NCBI GenBank assembly: GCA_035533755.1
Contig: DATLTC010000010.1
Location: 1 to 64,000 of the forward strand
Source: Gemmatimonadaceae bacterium
GTDB taxonomy: Bacteria; Gemmatimonadota; Gemmatimonadetes; Gemmatimonadales; Gemmatimonadaceae
Direction of reading: 5' to 3'
DNA length: 64,000 nucleotides
Shown: piece by piece, positions 54,761 to 63,386 of the stretch
Numbering within the stretch: the first letter of the stretch is position 1
How the letters are laid out: every line of letters begins with the position of its first letter
Notes under the pieces: generated by a model
What the model saw: the letters and a program-made list of their open reading frames with translations, nothing else
What the model was told of the DNA's origin: nothing
The model's database searches: none
Made by a program: the position numbers and the translations under genes

Positions 54761-55477
54761 TCAAAACGTAGAGACCTCGAGCGCCACGACATCGTCCACG
54801 CGCATCGTCTCGCTGGTGTAGAACGGCTCGCCGTACCGGGTGCGGATGAGCGCACCGTAATAGGCCGCGTGGTGGCGCACCACGTCGTAGAGCGGCTCGC
54901 CGGTGGGATACACCTCGCCGGCCTGCGTGACGCCGTCGAACTGCGACGCGTAGCAGCGGATGGCCTCCATCTTCTGCTCGAACACCTCCGAGATGTCGAC
55001 CACGAACGTGGGCCGTTCGAAGTCCTGCCGGTAGGTGATGGCGTGGATGACCTTGTGCGGCCGGTGCTTGGGGATGCCCGGCGACACCTTGGCCAGGCCC
55101 GCCACGAAGCAGGCGTCGCGCACGAGCTGGGCGGTGGCGATGTGGTCGGGATGCCGTCCCTGGATCGACGGCGCGATCACGACGCGCGGTTTGAGGCGGC
55201 GAATCACGCCGGCCACCATGGCGCGCGTCTCGGGCGTGTTCACGATGCCGGCGTCGGGCAGGCCCAGATTCTCGCGCACCGCCACGCCGAGGATCTGCGC
55301 GGCGCGCGCCGCCTCCTCGCCGCGCAGGTCGGCCGACCCGCGCGTGCCCGACTCTCCCTGCGAGAGATCGAGGATCGCGGTGCTGCGACCTCGGGCCACG
55401 GCCATGAGCAGCGTGCCGCCGCAGGTCAATTCGACGTCGTCGCGGTGGGCCGCGATGGCGAGGAGGTCGATGGGCAT
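54761..55477 (-). CDS. bshB1: bacillithiol biosynthesis deacetylase BshB1 (PIG-L family)
   Basis: A 238-residue zinc deacetylase. IDLLAIAAHRDDVELTCGGT carries the AHxDD zinc motif of the PIG-L/LmbE fold, with a later His in GRHPDHIATAQL. LDLSQGESGTRGSADLR is the strongly conserved BshB1 segment. It would remove the acetyl group from GlcNAc-malate in bacillithiol synthesis; bshA and bshC are not in the window. An ATG 20 codons upstream exists in frame, but 55477 gives the family N-terminus and clears the hairpin repeat. The neighbours upstream in the same strand are sulfur genes. Confidence 0.92.
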   Translation of the reverse strand: MPIDLLAIAAHRDDVELTCGGTLLMAVARGRSTAILDLSQGESGTRGSADLRGEEAARAAQILGVAVRENLGLPDAGIVNTPETRAMVAGVIRRLKPRVVIAPSIQGRHPDHIATAQLVRDACFVAGLAKVSPGIPKHRPHKVIHAITYRQDFERPTFVVDISEVFEQKMEAIRCYASQFDGVTQAGEVYPTGEPLYDVVRHHAAYYGALIRTRYGEPFYTSETMRVDDVVALEVSTF

Positions 55478-55505
55478 GAGGGAAGCTAAAGCGAACGACG
55501 GTGAC

Positions 55506-55580
55506 GGGGTAGGACGCCAGGACGGATGCCTGCTCAACGCCGTTTACCAACAACCGTCCTACCGTCCTACTCTCCTACCT
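55506..55580. repeat. dispersed GTAGGACGG hairpin repeat, copy 5 (inverted)
   Basis: The core reads AACGCCGTTTACC, the reverse complement of the core of copies 1 and 4, so this copy is flipped. The right arm CCGTCCTACCGTCCTAC ends directly at the stop codon of the last permease gene. The arms are shorter and less regular than in copies 1-4. Confidence 0.8.
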
Positions 55581-56837
55581 TCATTCGTAGCGCAACGCCT
55601 CCACGGGGTCCAACTGCGCCGCGCGACGCGCCGGCAGCACGCCGAATATCAGCCCGATCCCCACCGACACGGTGACCGCGATCAGGGTCAGGTTCACCGG
55701 CGCCGAGGCGTTGATGTGCATGGCCGCGGTGGCCACGCGGCCCAGGCCGAGTCCGACGACGACCCCGATCACGCCGCCGGCGCCGGTGAGCGTGGCCGCC
55801 TCCACCAGGAACTGCTGCAGGATGTCGCGGCGCGTGGCGCCCACCGCCTTGCGCAGGCCGATCTCGTGCGTGCGCTCGGTGACGCTGATCATCATCACCG
55901 CCATCACCCCGATGCCTCCCACGAGCAACGCCACCGCGCTCAGCACGATCATGACCAGAAAGAACACGCCGGTGAGCTTGTTGAATACGTCGAGGATCTG
56001 ATCCTGCGTGAGCAGGTCGAAGGTGTCATGGTCGGCGGGGCGCAGCCGGCGCGCCTCGCGCAGCGTCACGATCACCGCGCCCTGCGCCTCGTCCAACGGC
56101 ACGCCGGCGCGCGGCTTGACCGGAATGAACACCATGTTGGTCTTGTCGAGCGTGAACTGGTGATCGAGCATCTGATACGGCACGATGGCCACGATGTTCT
56201 GGCCCGGCGGGTTGAAGATGTTCGCGGCGGGCTGGTACAGGCCCACGACCTGCACCGGCTTGCCGCCCACGTGCACCCACTTGCCCATCGGGTCGATGCT
56301 GCCGAACAGCTTGCGCGCCACGTCCACGTCGATGACGACCACCGACGACCCGGTGCGTTCCTCGGCGCGGGTGAACCACCGGCCCTCGGCCAGGCTGCCG
56401 CCCTGGATGTCGGTGAAGTGCGCATCGGCGCCGATGACCGCCTGCGGCTGCGTGCGGACGCCGTCGTACTCCACGCGGGCAATGTACTGCCCCCAGATGC
56501 CCGCATACCCGACCTCGGGCAGGGCCTGGATGCGCGCCGCCTCGTCGGGCGTGAGGTCGGGGCGCGCGCGCACCCACTTGGGCAGGTCCTGCGGATTGAG
56601 CGGCGTCTGCGAGAACACCTTCATCACGTAGAAGGTGGTGGGGCCGGCGATCTCGATCGTGTGGATGATCTGCTCCTGGATGCCCTGCACGATCGACGCC
56701 ATCGCCATCACCGTGGACACGCCGATGACGACGCCGAGGATGGTGAGCCCGGACCGCGTCTTGCTCACGCGGAGCGAGTCCACCGCGACGGCCACGTTTT
56801 CGCGGAAACTGTCGGAGACGCGGCGCCAGTGGCTCAC
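55581..56837 (-). CDS. MacB-like ABC transporter permease, type A, pair 3
   Basis: A 418-residue permease of the MacB/FtsX fold. There is one N-terminal helix (TRSGLTILGVVIGVSTVMAM), a large extracytoplasmic domain (about 45-270) and three C-terminal helices. TERTHEIGLRKAVGA is the cytoplasmic coupling motif and LDPVEALRYE the C-terminus shared by all three type A permeases here. It lacks the double-Cys loop of the other two. Ten bases separate it from its type B partner. MacB-like pumps use a mechanotransmission mechanism on periplasmic substrates; the cargo is unknown. Confidence 0.92.
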   Translation of the reverse strand: MSHWRRVSDSFRENVAVAVDSLRVSKTRSGLTILGVVIGVSTVMAMASIVQGIQEQIIHTIEIAGPTTFYVMKVFSQTPLNPQDLPKWVRARPDLTPDEAARIQALPEVGYAGIWGQYIARVEYDGVRTQPQAVIGADAHFTDIQGGSLAEGRWFTRAEERTGSSVVVIDVDVARKLFGSIDPMGKWVHVGGKPVQVVGLYQPAANIFNPPGQNIVAIVPYQMLDHQFTLDKTNMVFIPVKPRAGVPLDEAQGAVIVTLREARRLRPADHDTFDLLTQDQILDVFNKLTGVFFLVMIVLSAVALLVGGIGVMAVMMISVTERTHEIGLRKAVGATRRDILQQFLVEAATLTGAGGVIGVVVGLGLGRVATAAMHINASAPVNLTLIAVTVSVGIGLIFGVLPARRAAQLDPVEALRYE

Positions 56838-56847
56838 GCGGGCATCC

Positions 56848-58089
56848 TCATTCGGCGTGCAGCGCCGCGACGGGGTCGAGGCGCGCCGCGCGCACCGCCG
56901 GGTACACCCCGAAGATCACGCCCACGCCGGCGCCCAGCGTCAGCGCCAGCACCACCGACCAGAGCGTGACGCGGGCCGGCAGCGGCGACAGCACGGTGAT
57001 CGCCTGCGCGAACAGGAACCCGCCCCCGGCGCCCAGCGCGCCGCCGAGCGTGGCGAGCATCACCGCCTCGGCCAGGAACTGCCGGCGGATGTCGCGCTGC
57101 GTGGCGCCCACCGACTTGCGGATGCCGATCTCGTGCGTGCGCTCGCGCACCGCCATGAGCATGATGTTCATGATCACGATGCCGCCGACGACGATCCCGA
57201 TGGCGACCACCGCCGGCACGACGGCGAACAGCACGGCCGTAAGGCTCTTCCAGAAGGCCACGAACGCGTCCGAGGTCTCGACGGAGAAGTTGTCCGGTTG
57301 CCCCGGGCGCAGGTGGTGGGCCACGCGCATCGCCTCCTCGGCGGTGGCCATCGCCGGCGCGATGTCGGCCGCGGCCGCCATCTTCACCGAGACCTGCGTG
57401 GTCTGGCGGCGGCCGTACACGGACTCGAAGGTCGTGATCGGCATCAGCGCGAAGCCGTCGAACGACTGGCCGAGCACGCGCCCCTTGGGCGCGATCGTGC
57501 CGACCACGGTGAACTGCTGGCCGCGGATGCGCACCGGCTGGCCGACGGCCGAGACGCCGTTGAACAGCTTGGTGGCGACGTCGGCGCCGATCGCGACCAC
57601 GTACCGCCGCTCGCGCACGTCGATGTCGGTGATCGGCTGGCCGGTGGTGAAGCGATAGTCCTGGACCGTCTGGTACGGGGCGCTGATCCCGAAGACGAGC
57701 ACGTCGCCCAGCGTCTGGTCGCGCCAGAGGACGTCGGATCGCGGCGTGGGCCAGCCGGAGGTGATCCCCACGGCCTGCGCGCCGGGCAGCGCCTGCTCCA
57801 CGACCGCGGCGTCGGCCATCGTGATCGGCGGTCGCCGGCGGGCCCGATCCATGTCCTCGTCGGAGATGAGCCCGATCTGGATCGGGTCGCGCCGCACCAT
57901 GAAGGAGTTCGCGCCGACCATGTTGTCGGCGATGTTCTCCTTCACGTACGCGTTCATGCCCTGGATGATCGCCACCACCGCCACCAGGAACGCCACGCTC
58001 ACGACGATGCCGAGCAGCGTGAAGAACGACCGCAGCTTGCTCACGCGGATCTGCGTGAACGCCGTGAGGAGCACGTCGGCGAAGCGCAT
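56848..58089 (-). CDS. MacB-like ABC transporter permease, type B, pair 3
   Basis: A 413-residue permease. The N-terminus FTQIRVSKLRSFFTLLGIVV marks the type B form, followed by an extracytoplasmic domain and three C-terminal helices with the coupling motif RERTHEIGIRKSVGA. The C-terminus is LDPVAALHAE. It pairs with the gene at 55581-56837 and is more diverged from the other type B copies than they are from each other. TAGTTT lies a few bases before the ATG at 58089, after a hairpin repeat, so this pair may have its own leaderless transcript. Confidence 0.92.
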   Translation of the reverse strand: MRFADVLLTAFTQIRVSKLRSFFTLLGIVVSVAFLVAVVAIIQGMNAYVKENIADNMVGANSFMVRRDPIQIGLISDEDMDRARRRPPITMADAAVVEQALPGAQAVGITSGWPTPRSDVLWRDQTLGDVLVFGISAPYQTVQDYRFTTGQPITDIDVRERRYVVAIGADVATKLFNGVSAVGQPVRIRGQQFTVVGTIAPKGRVLGQSFDGFALMPITTFESVYGRRQTTQVSVKMAAAADIAPAMATAEEAMRVAHHLRPGQPDNFSVETSDAFVAFWKSLTAVLFAVVPAVVAIGIVVGGIVIMNIMLMAVRERTHEIGIRKSVGATQRDIRRQFLAEAVMLATLGGALGAGGGFLFAQAITVLSPLPARVTLWSVVLALTLGAGVGVIFGVYPAVRAARLDPVAALHAE

Positions 58090-58104
58090 GGAAGGAAACT
58101 ACAC

Positions 58105-58186
58105 GTAGGACGGTCGGAGAGTAGGACGGATGACTGCGCAACGCCGTTCCCCACGACCCCCCTACCACCCTACCGTCCTACTCTCA
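58105..58186. repeat. dispersed GTAGGACGG hairpin repeat, copy 6 (inverted)
   Basis: A flipped copy with core CGCAACGCCGTTCCCC. GTAGGACGG units lie on the left and CCCTACCGTCCTAC on the right. It separates permease pair 2 from pair 3. Confidence 0.8.
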
Positions 58187-58203
58187 ATGCGCGCACCGCC
58201 CTC

Positions 58204-59457
58204 TCACTCGTACCTGAGCGCTTCCACTGGGTCGAGGCTCGCCGCGCGCACCGCGGGCAGCAACCCGAACACGATCCCCGCGAACGCACTGCCCAGCACG
58301 GCGATCATGATCGCCGCCGGGGGCGTGGTGGCGTCGATGGGCGTGGCGTGGCGCACGACGTAGGTGATCGCCCCGCCGATCACCAGCCCCGCCGCGGCGC
58401 CGAGCGTGGTCAGCGTGGCCGCCTCCACCAGGAACTGCCAGAGGATCACGCCGCGCGTGGCGCCCAGCGCCTTGCGCACCCCGATCTCGCGCGTGCGCTC
58501 GGTGACGCTGATCATCATGATCGCGATCACGCCCACGCCGCCCACCAGCAGGCCGATGGCCGACAGCGTGATCATGACCAGGAAGAACACGCCCACGATC
58601 TTGTTGTACAGCTCGAGGATCTTCTCGGGCGTGGAGACGAAGAAGTCGTTCTGCGCGGCCGGGTGGAGATGCCGCGTGACGCGGAGCAGGGCGATCACCT
58701 CGTCCATCGCCGCGTCGCGGTCCACGCCCGGCTGCGGCTTGACGGTGAGGTCGAGCCAGCGCAGCCCGAAGTTGAGCCGGCGGTAGGCGGTGAGGATCGG
58801 CACCACGACCTTGCCGTTGTCGCCGCTGTCGAACGCGTTGGGGATCGGGTCGTACACGCCGATGACGGTGAATTCGTTGCCGTTGAGCCGCACCGTCTTG
58901 CCCACGGGGTCCTCGCCCAGGAACAGCTTGTCCACGATCTTCGAATTGATGAGCGCCACCGGCGCGCCGGCGTCGTTCTCCTGCGGCGTGAAGTTGCGGC
59001 CGAGCGAGATGTCGCCCCCCGCCACGTCGAACCACTCCGGCGTATAGCCGTCCACGGATACGGCGCCCAGCTCGCGGTCGGCGAACTTGATGGCCGCGTT
59101 GGAACTGATGTGCGCCGTCACGGCGCGCACGTCGGGCAGCTGCCCGATCTGCCGGGCCTGGTCGAGCGTGAGCGACGGATTGCGGCGCCACGGACAGGAA
59201 TCGGCCGAGCCGTTGCAGCTGTTGATCTCGGCCGGCCAGCGCGTGATGAAGAACGTGGTGGGCCCGGCGGCGGCGATGCTGTTGGCCACGCCGGCGTTGA
59301 TGCCGTGCACGGCGGCCGACATCACCGTGACCACGAACACGCCGACGGCGATGCCGAGGATGGTCAGCCCGGCGCGCACGCGGTTGGCGCGGATGGAGTC
59401 GAAGGCCATGACGATGCCCTCGAACAATGCGGAGACTCTGGCCACGAAGCGCTTCAT
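58204..59457 (-). CDS. MacB-like ABC transporter permease, type A, pair 2
   Basis: A 417-residue permease: N-terminal helix RAGLTILGIAVGVFVVTVM, extracytoplasmic domain, three C-terminal helices, coupling motif TERTREIGVRKALGA, C-terminus LDPVEALRYE. Near residue 80 it has SCNGSADSCPWRRNP, a short Cys-bounded loop also seen in the type A protein of pair 1 but not of pair 3. One base separates it from its type B partner upstream. Substrate unknown. Confidence 0.92.
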   Translation of the reverse strand: MKRFVARVSALFEGIVMAFDSIRANRVRAGLTILGIAVGVFVVTVMSAAVHGINAGVANSIAAAGPTTFFITRWPAEINSCNGSADSCPWRRNPSLTLDQARQIGQLPDVRAVTAHISSNAAIKFADRELGAVSVDGYTPEWFDVAGGDISLGRNFTPQENDAGAPVALINSKIVDKLFLGEDPVGKTVRLNGNEFTVIGVYDPIPNAFDSGDNGKVVVPILTAYRRLNFGLRWLDLTVKPQPGVDRDAAMDEVIALLRVTRHLHPAAQNDFFVSTPEKILELYNKIVGVFFLVMITLSAIGLLVGGVGVIAIMMISVTERTREIGVRKALGATRGVILWQFLVEAATLTTLGAAAGLVIGGAITYVVRHATPIDATTPPAAIMIAVLGSAFAGIVFGLLPAVRAASLDPVEALRYE

Positions 59458-59458
59458 G

Positions 59459-60703
59459 TCACTCGGCCCGGATGGCGAGAATGGGGTCGAGCCGCGACGC
59501 GCGGCTCGCGGGATACGCGCCGGCGATGACCCCGATGCCGCCGCCCACCACCACCGAGACCACGATCGACCAGGGCGCTACCGCGGCGGGGAGCGGCGAG
59601 ACCATCGCCACCACCTTGGCCAGCGTGATGCCGAGGCCGACGCCGAGGATGGCGCCGAAGCAGCTCAGCGTGGCGCTCTCGACCAGGAACTGCGCCAGGA
59701 TGTCGCGGCGCCGCGCGCCGAGCGACTTGCGGATGCCGATCTCCCGCGTGCGCTCGGCCACCGCCACGAGCATGATGTTCATGATCACGATCGCGCCCAC
59801 GACCAGCCCGATGGCGGGCAGCACCATGCCGGCGAGCACGAGATAGTGCTCGATGGTCTTCCACTGCGTGAGCGCCGACTCCGAACTCTCCATCACGAAG
59901 TTGTCGGGGTCGGTGGGGTGCAGCTGGTGCCGGTTGCGCATCACCTCGCGCACGATTTCCTCGAGCGGCTGGAACTGCGCCGGCGTGGGGGACTGCACCA
60001 CCACGCCGTAGAGGTTCTGGCGGGCGCCGGTGAGCCGCGACATCTCGGAGTGGAAGGGCGCGATGGCCTGGCGATCGAGATTGAGCCCGAACACGGTGCC
60101 CTGGTGCGTGAACACGCCGATCACGCGGAACGGGAACCGCTGGACCAGCAGCGTGCGGCCCACCGGATCGAGATTGGGGAAGTACTCGGCGGCGAGCGCG
60201 TCGCCGATCACGATCACGTCGGCGCCCACGGCGTCTTCCTGCTCGTCGAACAGGCGGCCCTGGGCCACCGGGAGGTCCTTGATCTTGAAGTACTCGGGCG
60301 TGGCCGCTTCGGCCAGCACCTGGGCGCCGCCGGTGGCGTACCGCGAACTCACGTTCATCCAGCGCACGTCGTGCATGGCCCAGCGCGTGCCGTCGGGCAG
60401 CGCCGCCTTGACCGCCATCGCGTCGGCGATCGTGATCTTGGGGCGCTGCTGCCACTCCTTCCACTCCTGGTCGGTGACGTTCCCGGTGTTGATGTCGGGG
60501 TACGGCCGCAGGTTGAAGGTGTTGATGCCGAGGAACTTCCCGGCGAAATCCTGCTCCACGTACACGTTCATGCCCTGGACGATGGACACGACCGCGATCA
60601 GGAACATCACGCTGATCATGACGCCGAGCAGGGTGAAGAAGCTCTTCAGCTTCTGGACCCGGATCTGGGCCAGGGCGAGGCGGACGGCTTCGAAAAGCTG
60701 CAC
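59459..60703 (-). CDS. MacB-like ABC transporter permease, type B, pair 2
   Basis: A 414-residue permease with the type B opening AQIRVQKLKSFFTLLGVMIS, extracytoplasmic domain, C-terminal helices, coupling motif AERTREIGIRKSLGARRRD and C-terminus LDPILAIRAE. It is close to the type B protein of pair 1. A near-perfect -35 element (TTGACA) lies in the 91-base gap upstream, so pair 2 may have its own promoter. Confidence 0.92.
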   Translation of the reverse strand: MQLFEAVRLALAQIRVQKLKSFFTLLGVMISVMFLIAVVSIVQGMNVYVEQDFAGKFLGINTFNLRPYPDINTGNVTDQEWKEWQQRPKITIADAMAVKAALPDGTRWAMHDVRWMNVSSRYATGGAQVLAEAATPEYFKIKDLPVAQGRLFDEQEDAVGADVIVIGDALAAEYFPNLDPVGRTLLVQRFPFRVIGVFTHQGTVFGLNLDRQAIAPFHSEMSRLTGARQNLYGVVVQSPTPAQFQPLEEIVREVMRNRHQLHPTDPDNFVMESSESALTQWKTIEHYLVLAGMVLPAIGLVVGAIVIMNIMLVAVAERTREIGIRKSLGARRRDILAQFLVESATLSCFGAILGVGLGITLAKVVAMVSPLPAAVAPWSIVVSVVVGGGIGVIAGAYPASRASRLDPILAIRAE

Positions 60704-60741
60704 GGGCGCGCGGGGTTGGAGACCGGAGGAATCGACTCCAT

Positions 60742-60773
60742 CCCATACGCGGCGCCGGCCGCGAAAGTGTCAA
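60742..60773 (-). promoter_or_regulatory. possible internal promoter before permease pair 2
   Basis: On the minus strand, TTGACA (60773-60768) is a perfect -35. Candidate -10 elements are CGTATG at 18 bases or TATGGG at 20 bases; neither is good. It lies in the only longer gap between pairs 1 and 2. Confidence 0.35.
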
Positions 60774-60794
60774 TTCTTAACGGCGGGGACGGGG

Positions 60795-62051
60795 CTACTC
60801 GTACCTCAGCGCGTCCACGGGGTCGAGCCGCGACGCGCGGGCGGCCGGTAGCAGGCCGAACAGCACGCCCGTCACGGCGCTCGATCCCAGGGCCGCGACG
60901 ATGGCCAGCGGCGGCACGGAGGCCGCCACGGGCGTGTACGACCGCACCACCAGGGCCACGAGGATCCCCGCCACCAGCCCGATCACGGCCCCGATGCCGG
61001 TGAGCGTCACCGCCTCCACCAGAAACTGCCAGAGGATCATGGCGCGAGTGGCGCCCAGCGCCTTGCGCACGCCGATCTCCCGCGTGCGTTCCGTGACGCT
61101 GATCATCATGATCGCCACCACGCCCACGCCGCCCACGATCAGCCCGATGGCCGAGAGCACGATCATCACCAGGAAGAACATGCCGAACACCTTGTTGTAG
61201 GTGTCGAACAGCTTGTCCTGCGTGATGATCGCGAAGTCGTTGTCGGTGGCCGGGCGCAGCTCATGGCGCTGGCGCAGCAGCGCGGTCACGTCGTCGATCG
61301 CCTGATCGCGGCCGGCGGACTCCAGCGGCACCACGGTGATCGAGATCTGGCGGCGGCCCGCGTTGAGCACGCGGAAGGCCGTCTGGATGGGAATGATCGC
61401 CCGCGACCGGTCGCCCCCCGACAGGAAGCTGGCCACGGAATGGTAGATCCCGATCACGTGGAACGGCTCGTCGCGGATCGTGATCACCTTGTCCATCGGG
61501 TCGGAGTCGCCGAACAGCTGCTTGGCCATGATGTCGTTGATCACCACCACCCGCTGTCCGGCATTGGCCTCGTTCTCGGTCCAACTGCGCCCGGGGTACA
61601 GGTCGCCCCCGCCGTCGATGATGATCCAGTTGGACGTGAGGGCGCTGACCTGCGCGGCGCTCAGCGAGCGGTCGGCGTAGCGCACCTGGAACGCCATGTC
61701 CAGCCGCGCGCCGGCCGCGCGCACGCTCGGCAGTTGATCCATGGACGCCTGATCGGCCATCGTGAGCGGCGGGTTGTGGCGCCACTTGCAGGTGGCGTCG
61801 GTGCCGTCGCAGGCTTCGAACGTGATCGGGTAGCGCGACACGAAGAACGTCATCGGACCCGCGGACTCGAGGTCCTTGGCCACGCTGGCGTTGATGCCGT
61901 GCACCGCCGCCGAGATCACCACCACCACGAACACCCCCACGGCGATGCCGAGGATGGTGAGGGCGGCACGCACCTTGTTGGCCCGGATCGACTCGAGGGC
62001 GATGCCGACGCCTTCGCCAAGGTTGAGGATCGTGGAGAGAAGGGAAGCCAT
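60795..62051 (-). CDS. MacB-like ABC transporter permease, type A, pair 1
   Basis: A 418-residue permease: N-terminal helix RAALTILGIAVGVFVVVVI, extracytoplasmic domain, three C-terminal helices, coupling motif TERTREIGVRKALGA, C-terminus LDPVDALRYE. Around residue 80 it has EACDGTDATCKWRHNPPL, matching the Cys loop of pair 2. The coding part begins three bases after the type B gene's stop. It is the closest relative of the type A gene in pair 2. Confidence 0.92.
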   Translation of the reverse strand: MASLLSTILNLGEGVGIALESIRANKVRAALTILGIAVGVFVVVVISAAVHGINASVAKDLESAGPMTFFVSRYPITFEACDGTDATCKWRHNPPLTMADQASMDQLPSVRAAGARLDMAFQVRYADRSLSAAQVSALTSNWIIIDGGGDLYPGRSWTENEANAGQRVVVINDIMAKQLFGDSDPMDKVITIRDEPFHVIGIYHSVASFLSGGDRSRAIIPIQTAFRVLNAGRRQISITVVPLESAGRDQAIDDVTALLRQRHELRPATDNDFAIITQDKLFDTYNKVFGMFFLVMIVLSAIGLIVGGVGVVAIMMISVTERTREIGVRKALGATRAMILWQFLVEAVTLTGIGAVIGLVAGILVALVVRSYTPVAASVPPLAIVAALGSSAVTGVLFGLLPAARASRLDPVDALRYE

Positions 62052-62054
62052 CCG

Positions 62055-63296
62055 CTACTCCTGGCGCAGGGCCGCGATCGGGTCGAGCAGGGCGGCGCGG
62101 CTGGCCGGATAGACGCCGGCGATGATGCCCACGCCGGCGCCCACCGACACGCCCACCACCACGGACCAGAGCTCGACGGATGCCGGGAGCGGGGTCAGGG
62201 CGGAGATCAGCTTGGCGAGGGCGAATCCGAGGGCGACGCCGACGGCGGCGCCGAGCATGGCCAGCGTGGTGCTCTCCACCAGGAACTGGCGCAGGATGTC
62301 GCGGCGGCGCGCGCCGAGCGCTTTGCGGATGCCGATCTCGCGGGTGCGTTCGGCCACCGCCACCAGCATGATGTTCATGATCACGATCGCGCCCACCACG
62401 AGCCCGATCGCCGGCAGCGCCACGCCCGCCATCACCAGATAGCCCTGGATCTTCTTCCAGAACGCGAGCGCGGAATCGGAGGTCTCGAGCGTGAAGTCGT
62501 CCGCCTGCTCAGGGCGCAGGCGGTGCCGGGCCCGCATCACCTCGCGCACCCGCTCCTCGTTGTCGCTGATGCCGGCCTCGGTGGGCGACTGCACGATCAC
62601 CGCGTCCACCACGCCGTGCGGATTGAGCAGGCGCTGGATGGGCGCGCGGGCCGGCGCCACGAGGAACCCGTCGAACGACATGCCGAACGCGCTGCCCTGC
62701 GTCTCGGCCACGCCGATCACCGAATAGGGCACGCCGGCCACCTTCAGCTCGCGGCCCAGCGGGTTGAGATCGGGGAAGAAGTGGTCCTGGACGTCCTTGC
62801 CGATCACGATCACCGGCGACCCGAGGATGTATTCCTGCGGCGACGGCAGGCGTCCCAGGGTCACGCCCATGCGCTTGATCGTGAAATACTGATCGCTCAC
62901 GCCGTACGCGGTCACGCGGCGCGGCGTGCCGTACTGCGATTCCACGTTGACGCCGCTCTGGCTGTATTCAGCCCACAGCGTGCCGGTGGCGAGCGACGCC
63001 GCCACCTCGGGCACGTCGTACTCGTAGATGCTCGGGCGCAGGCGCCAGGCGCGGCGCTCCGCCTCGTTCACGTCGCCGATGTTGAGGTTGGGGCGCTGGC
63101 GCAGCTCGAACGAGTTGAGGGCGATGAGCTTGCCCACCAGTTCGTTCTTCATGTAGTTGCCCATGCCGCTCACGATCGAGACCACGGCGATGAGGAACAT
63201 CACGCCGATCATGACGCCGAGCAGCGTGAAGAAGCTCTTGAGCTTCTGGACGCGGATCTGGGCGAAGGCGAGGCGGATGGCTTCGTAGAACGGCAC
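62055..63296 (-). CDS. MacB-like ABC transporter permease, type B, pair 1
   Basis: A 413-residue permease with opening AQIRVQKLKSFFTLLGVMIG, extracytoplasmic domain (about residues 45-260), three C-terminal helices, coupling motif AERTREIGIRKALGARRRD and C-terminus LDPIAALRQE. It is the first permease after the ATPase gene, separated by 90 bases that contain a hairpin. The near-identical N-terminal 35 residues of pairs 1 and 2 point to a recent duplication. Confidence 0.92.
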   Translation of the reverse strand: MPFYEAIRLAFAQIRVQKLKSFFTLLGVMIGVMFLIAVVSIVSGMGNYMKNELVGKLIALNSFELRQRPNLNIGDVNEAERRAWRLRPSIYEYDVPEVAASLATGTLWAEYSQSGVNVESQYGTPRRVTAYGVSDQYFTIKRMGVTLGRLPSPQEYILGSPVIVIGKDVQDHFFPDLNPLGRELKVAGVPYSVIGVAETQGSAFGMSFDGFLVAPARAPIQRLLNPHGVVDAVIVQSPTEAGISDNEERVREVMRARHRLRPEQADDFTLETSDSALAFWKKIQGYLVMAGVALPAIGLVVGAIVIMNIMLVAVAERTREIGIRKALGARRRDILRQFLVESTTLAMLGAAVGVALGFALAKLISALTPLPASVELWSVVVGVSVGAGVGIIAGVYPASRAALLDPIAALRQE

Positions 63297-63329
63297 GGCG
63301 GGCGGGAGACGGGGGAGCCTTCGAAAGGC

Positions 63330-63363
63330 GCGAGGCGGCGAAGGAGGACCTCCGCCGCCTCGC
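63330..63363 (-). terminator. 11-bp hairpin between the ATPase and the first permease gene
   Basis: GCGAGGCGGCG (63330-63340) pairs with CGCCGCCTCGC (63353-63363) around a 12-base loop. On the minus strand it lies directly after the ATPase stop codon. It may be a partial terminator or an mRNA stabiliser that sets the ratio of ATPase to permease. Confidence 0.5.
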
Positions 63364-63386
63364 GATGGGGCGCTACGGGCGCGCGG

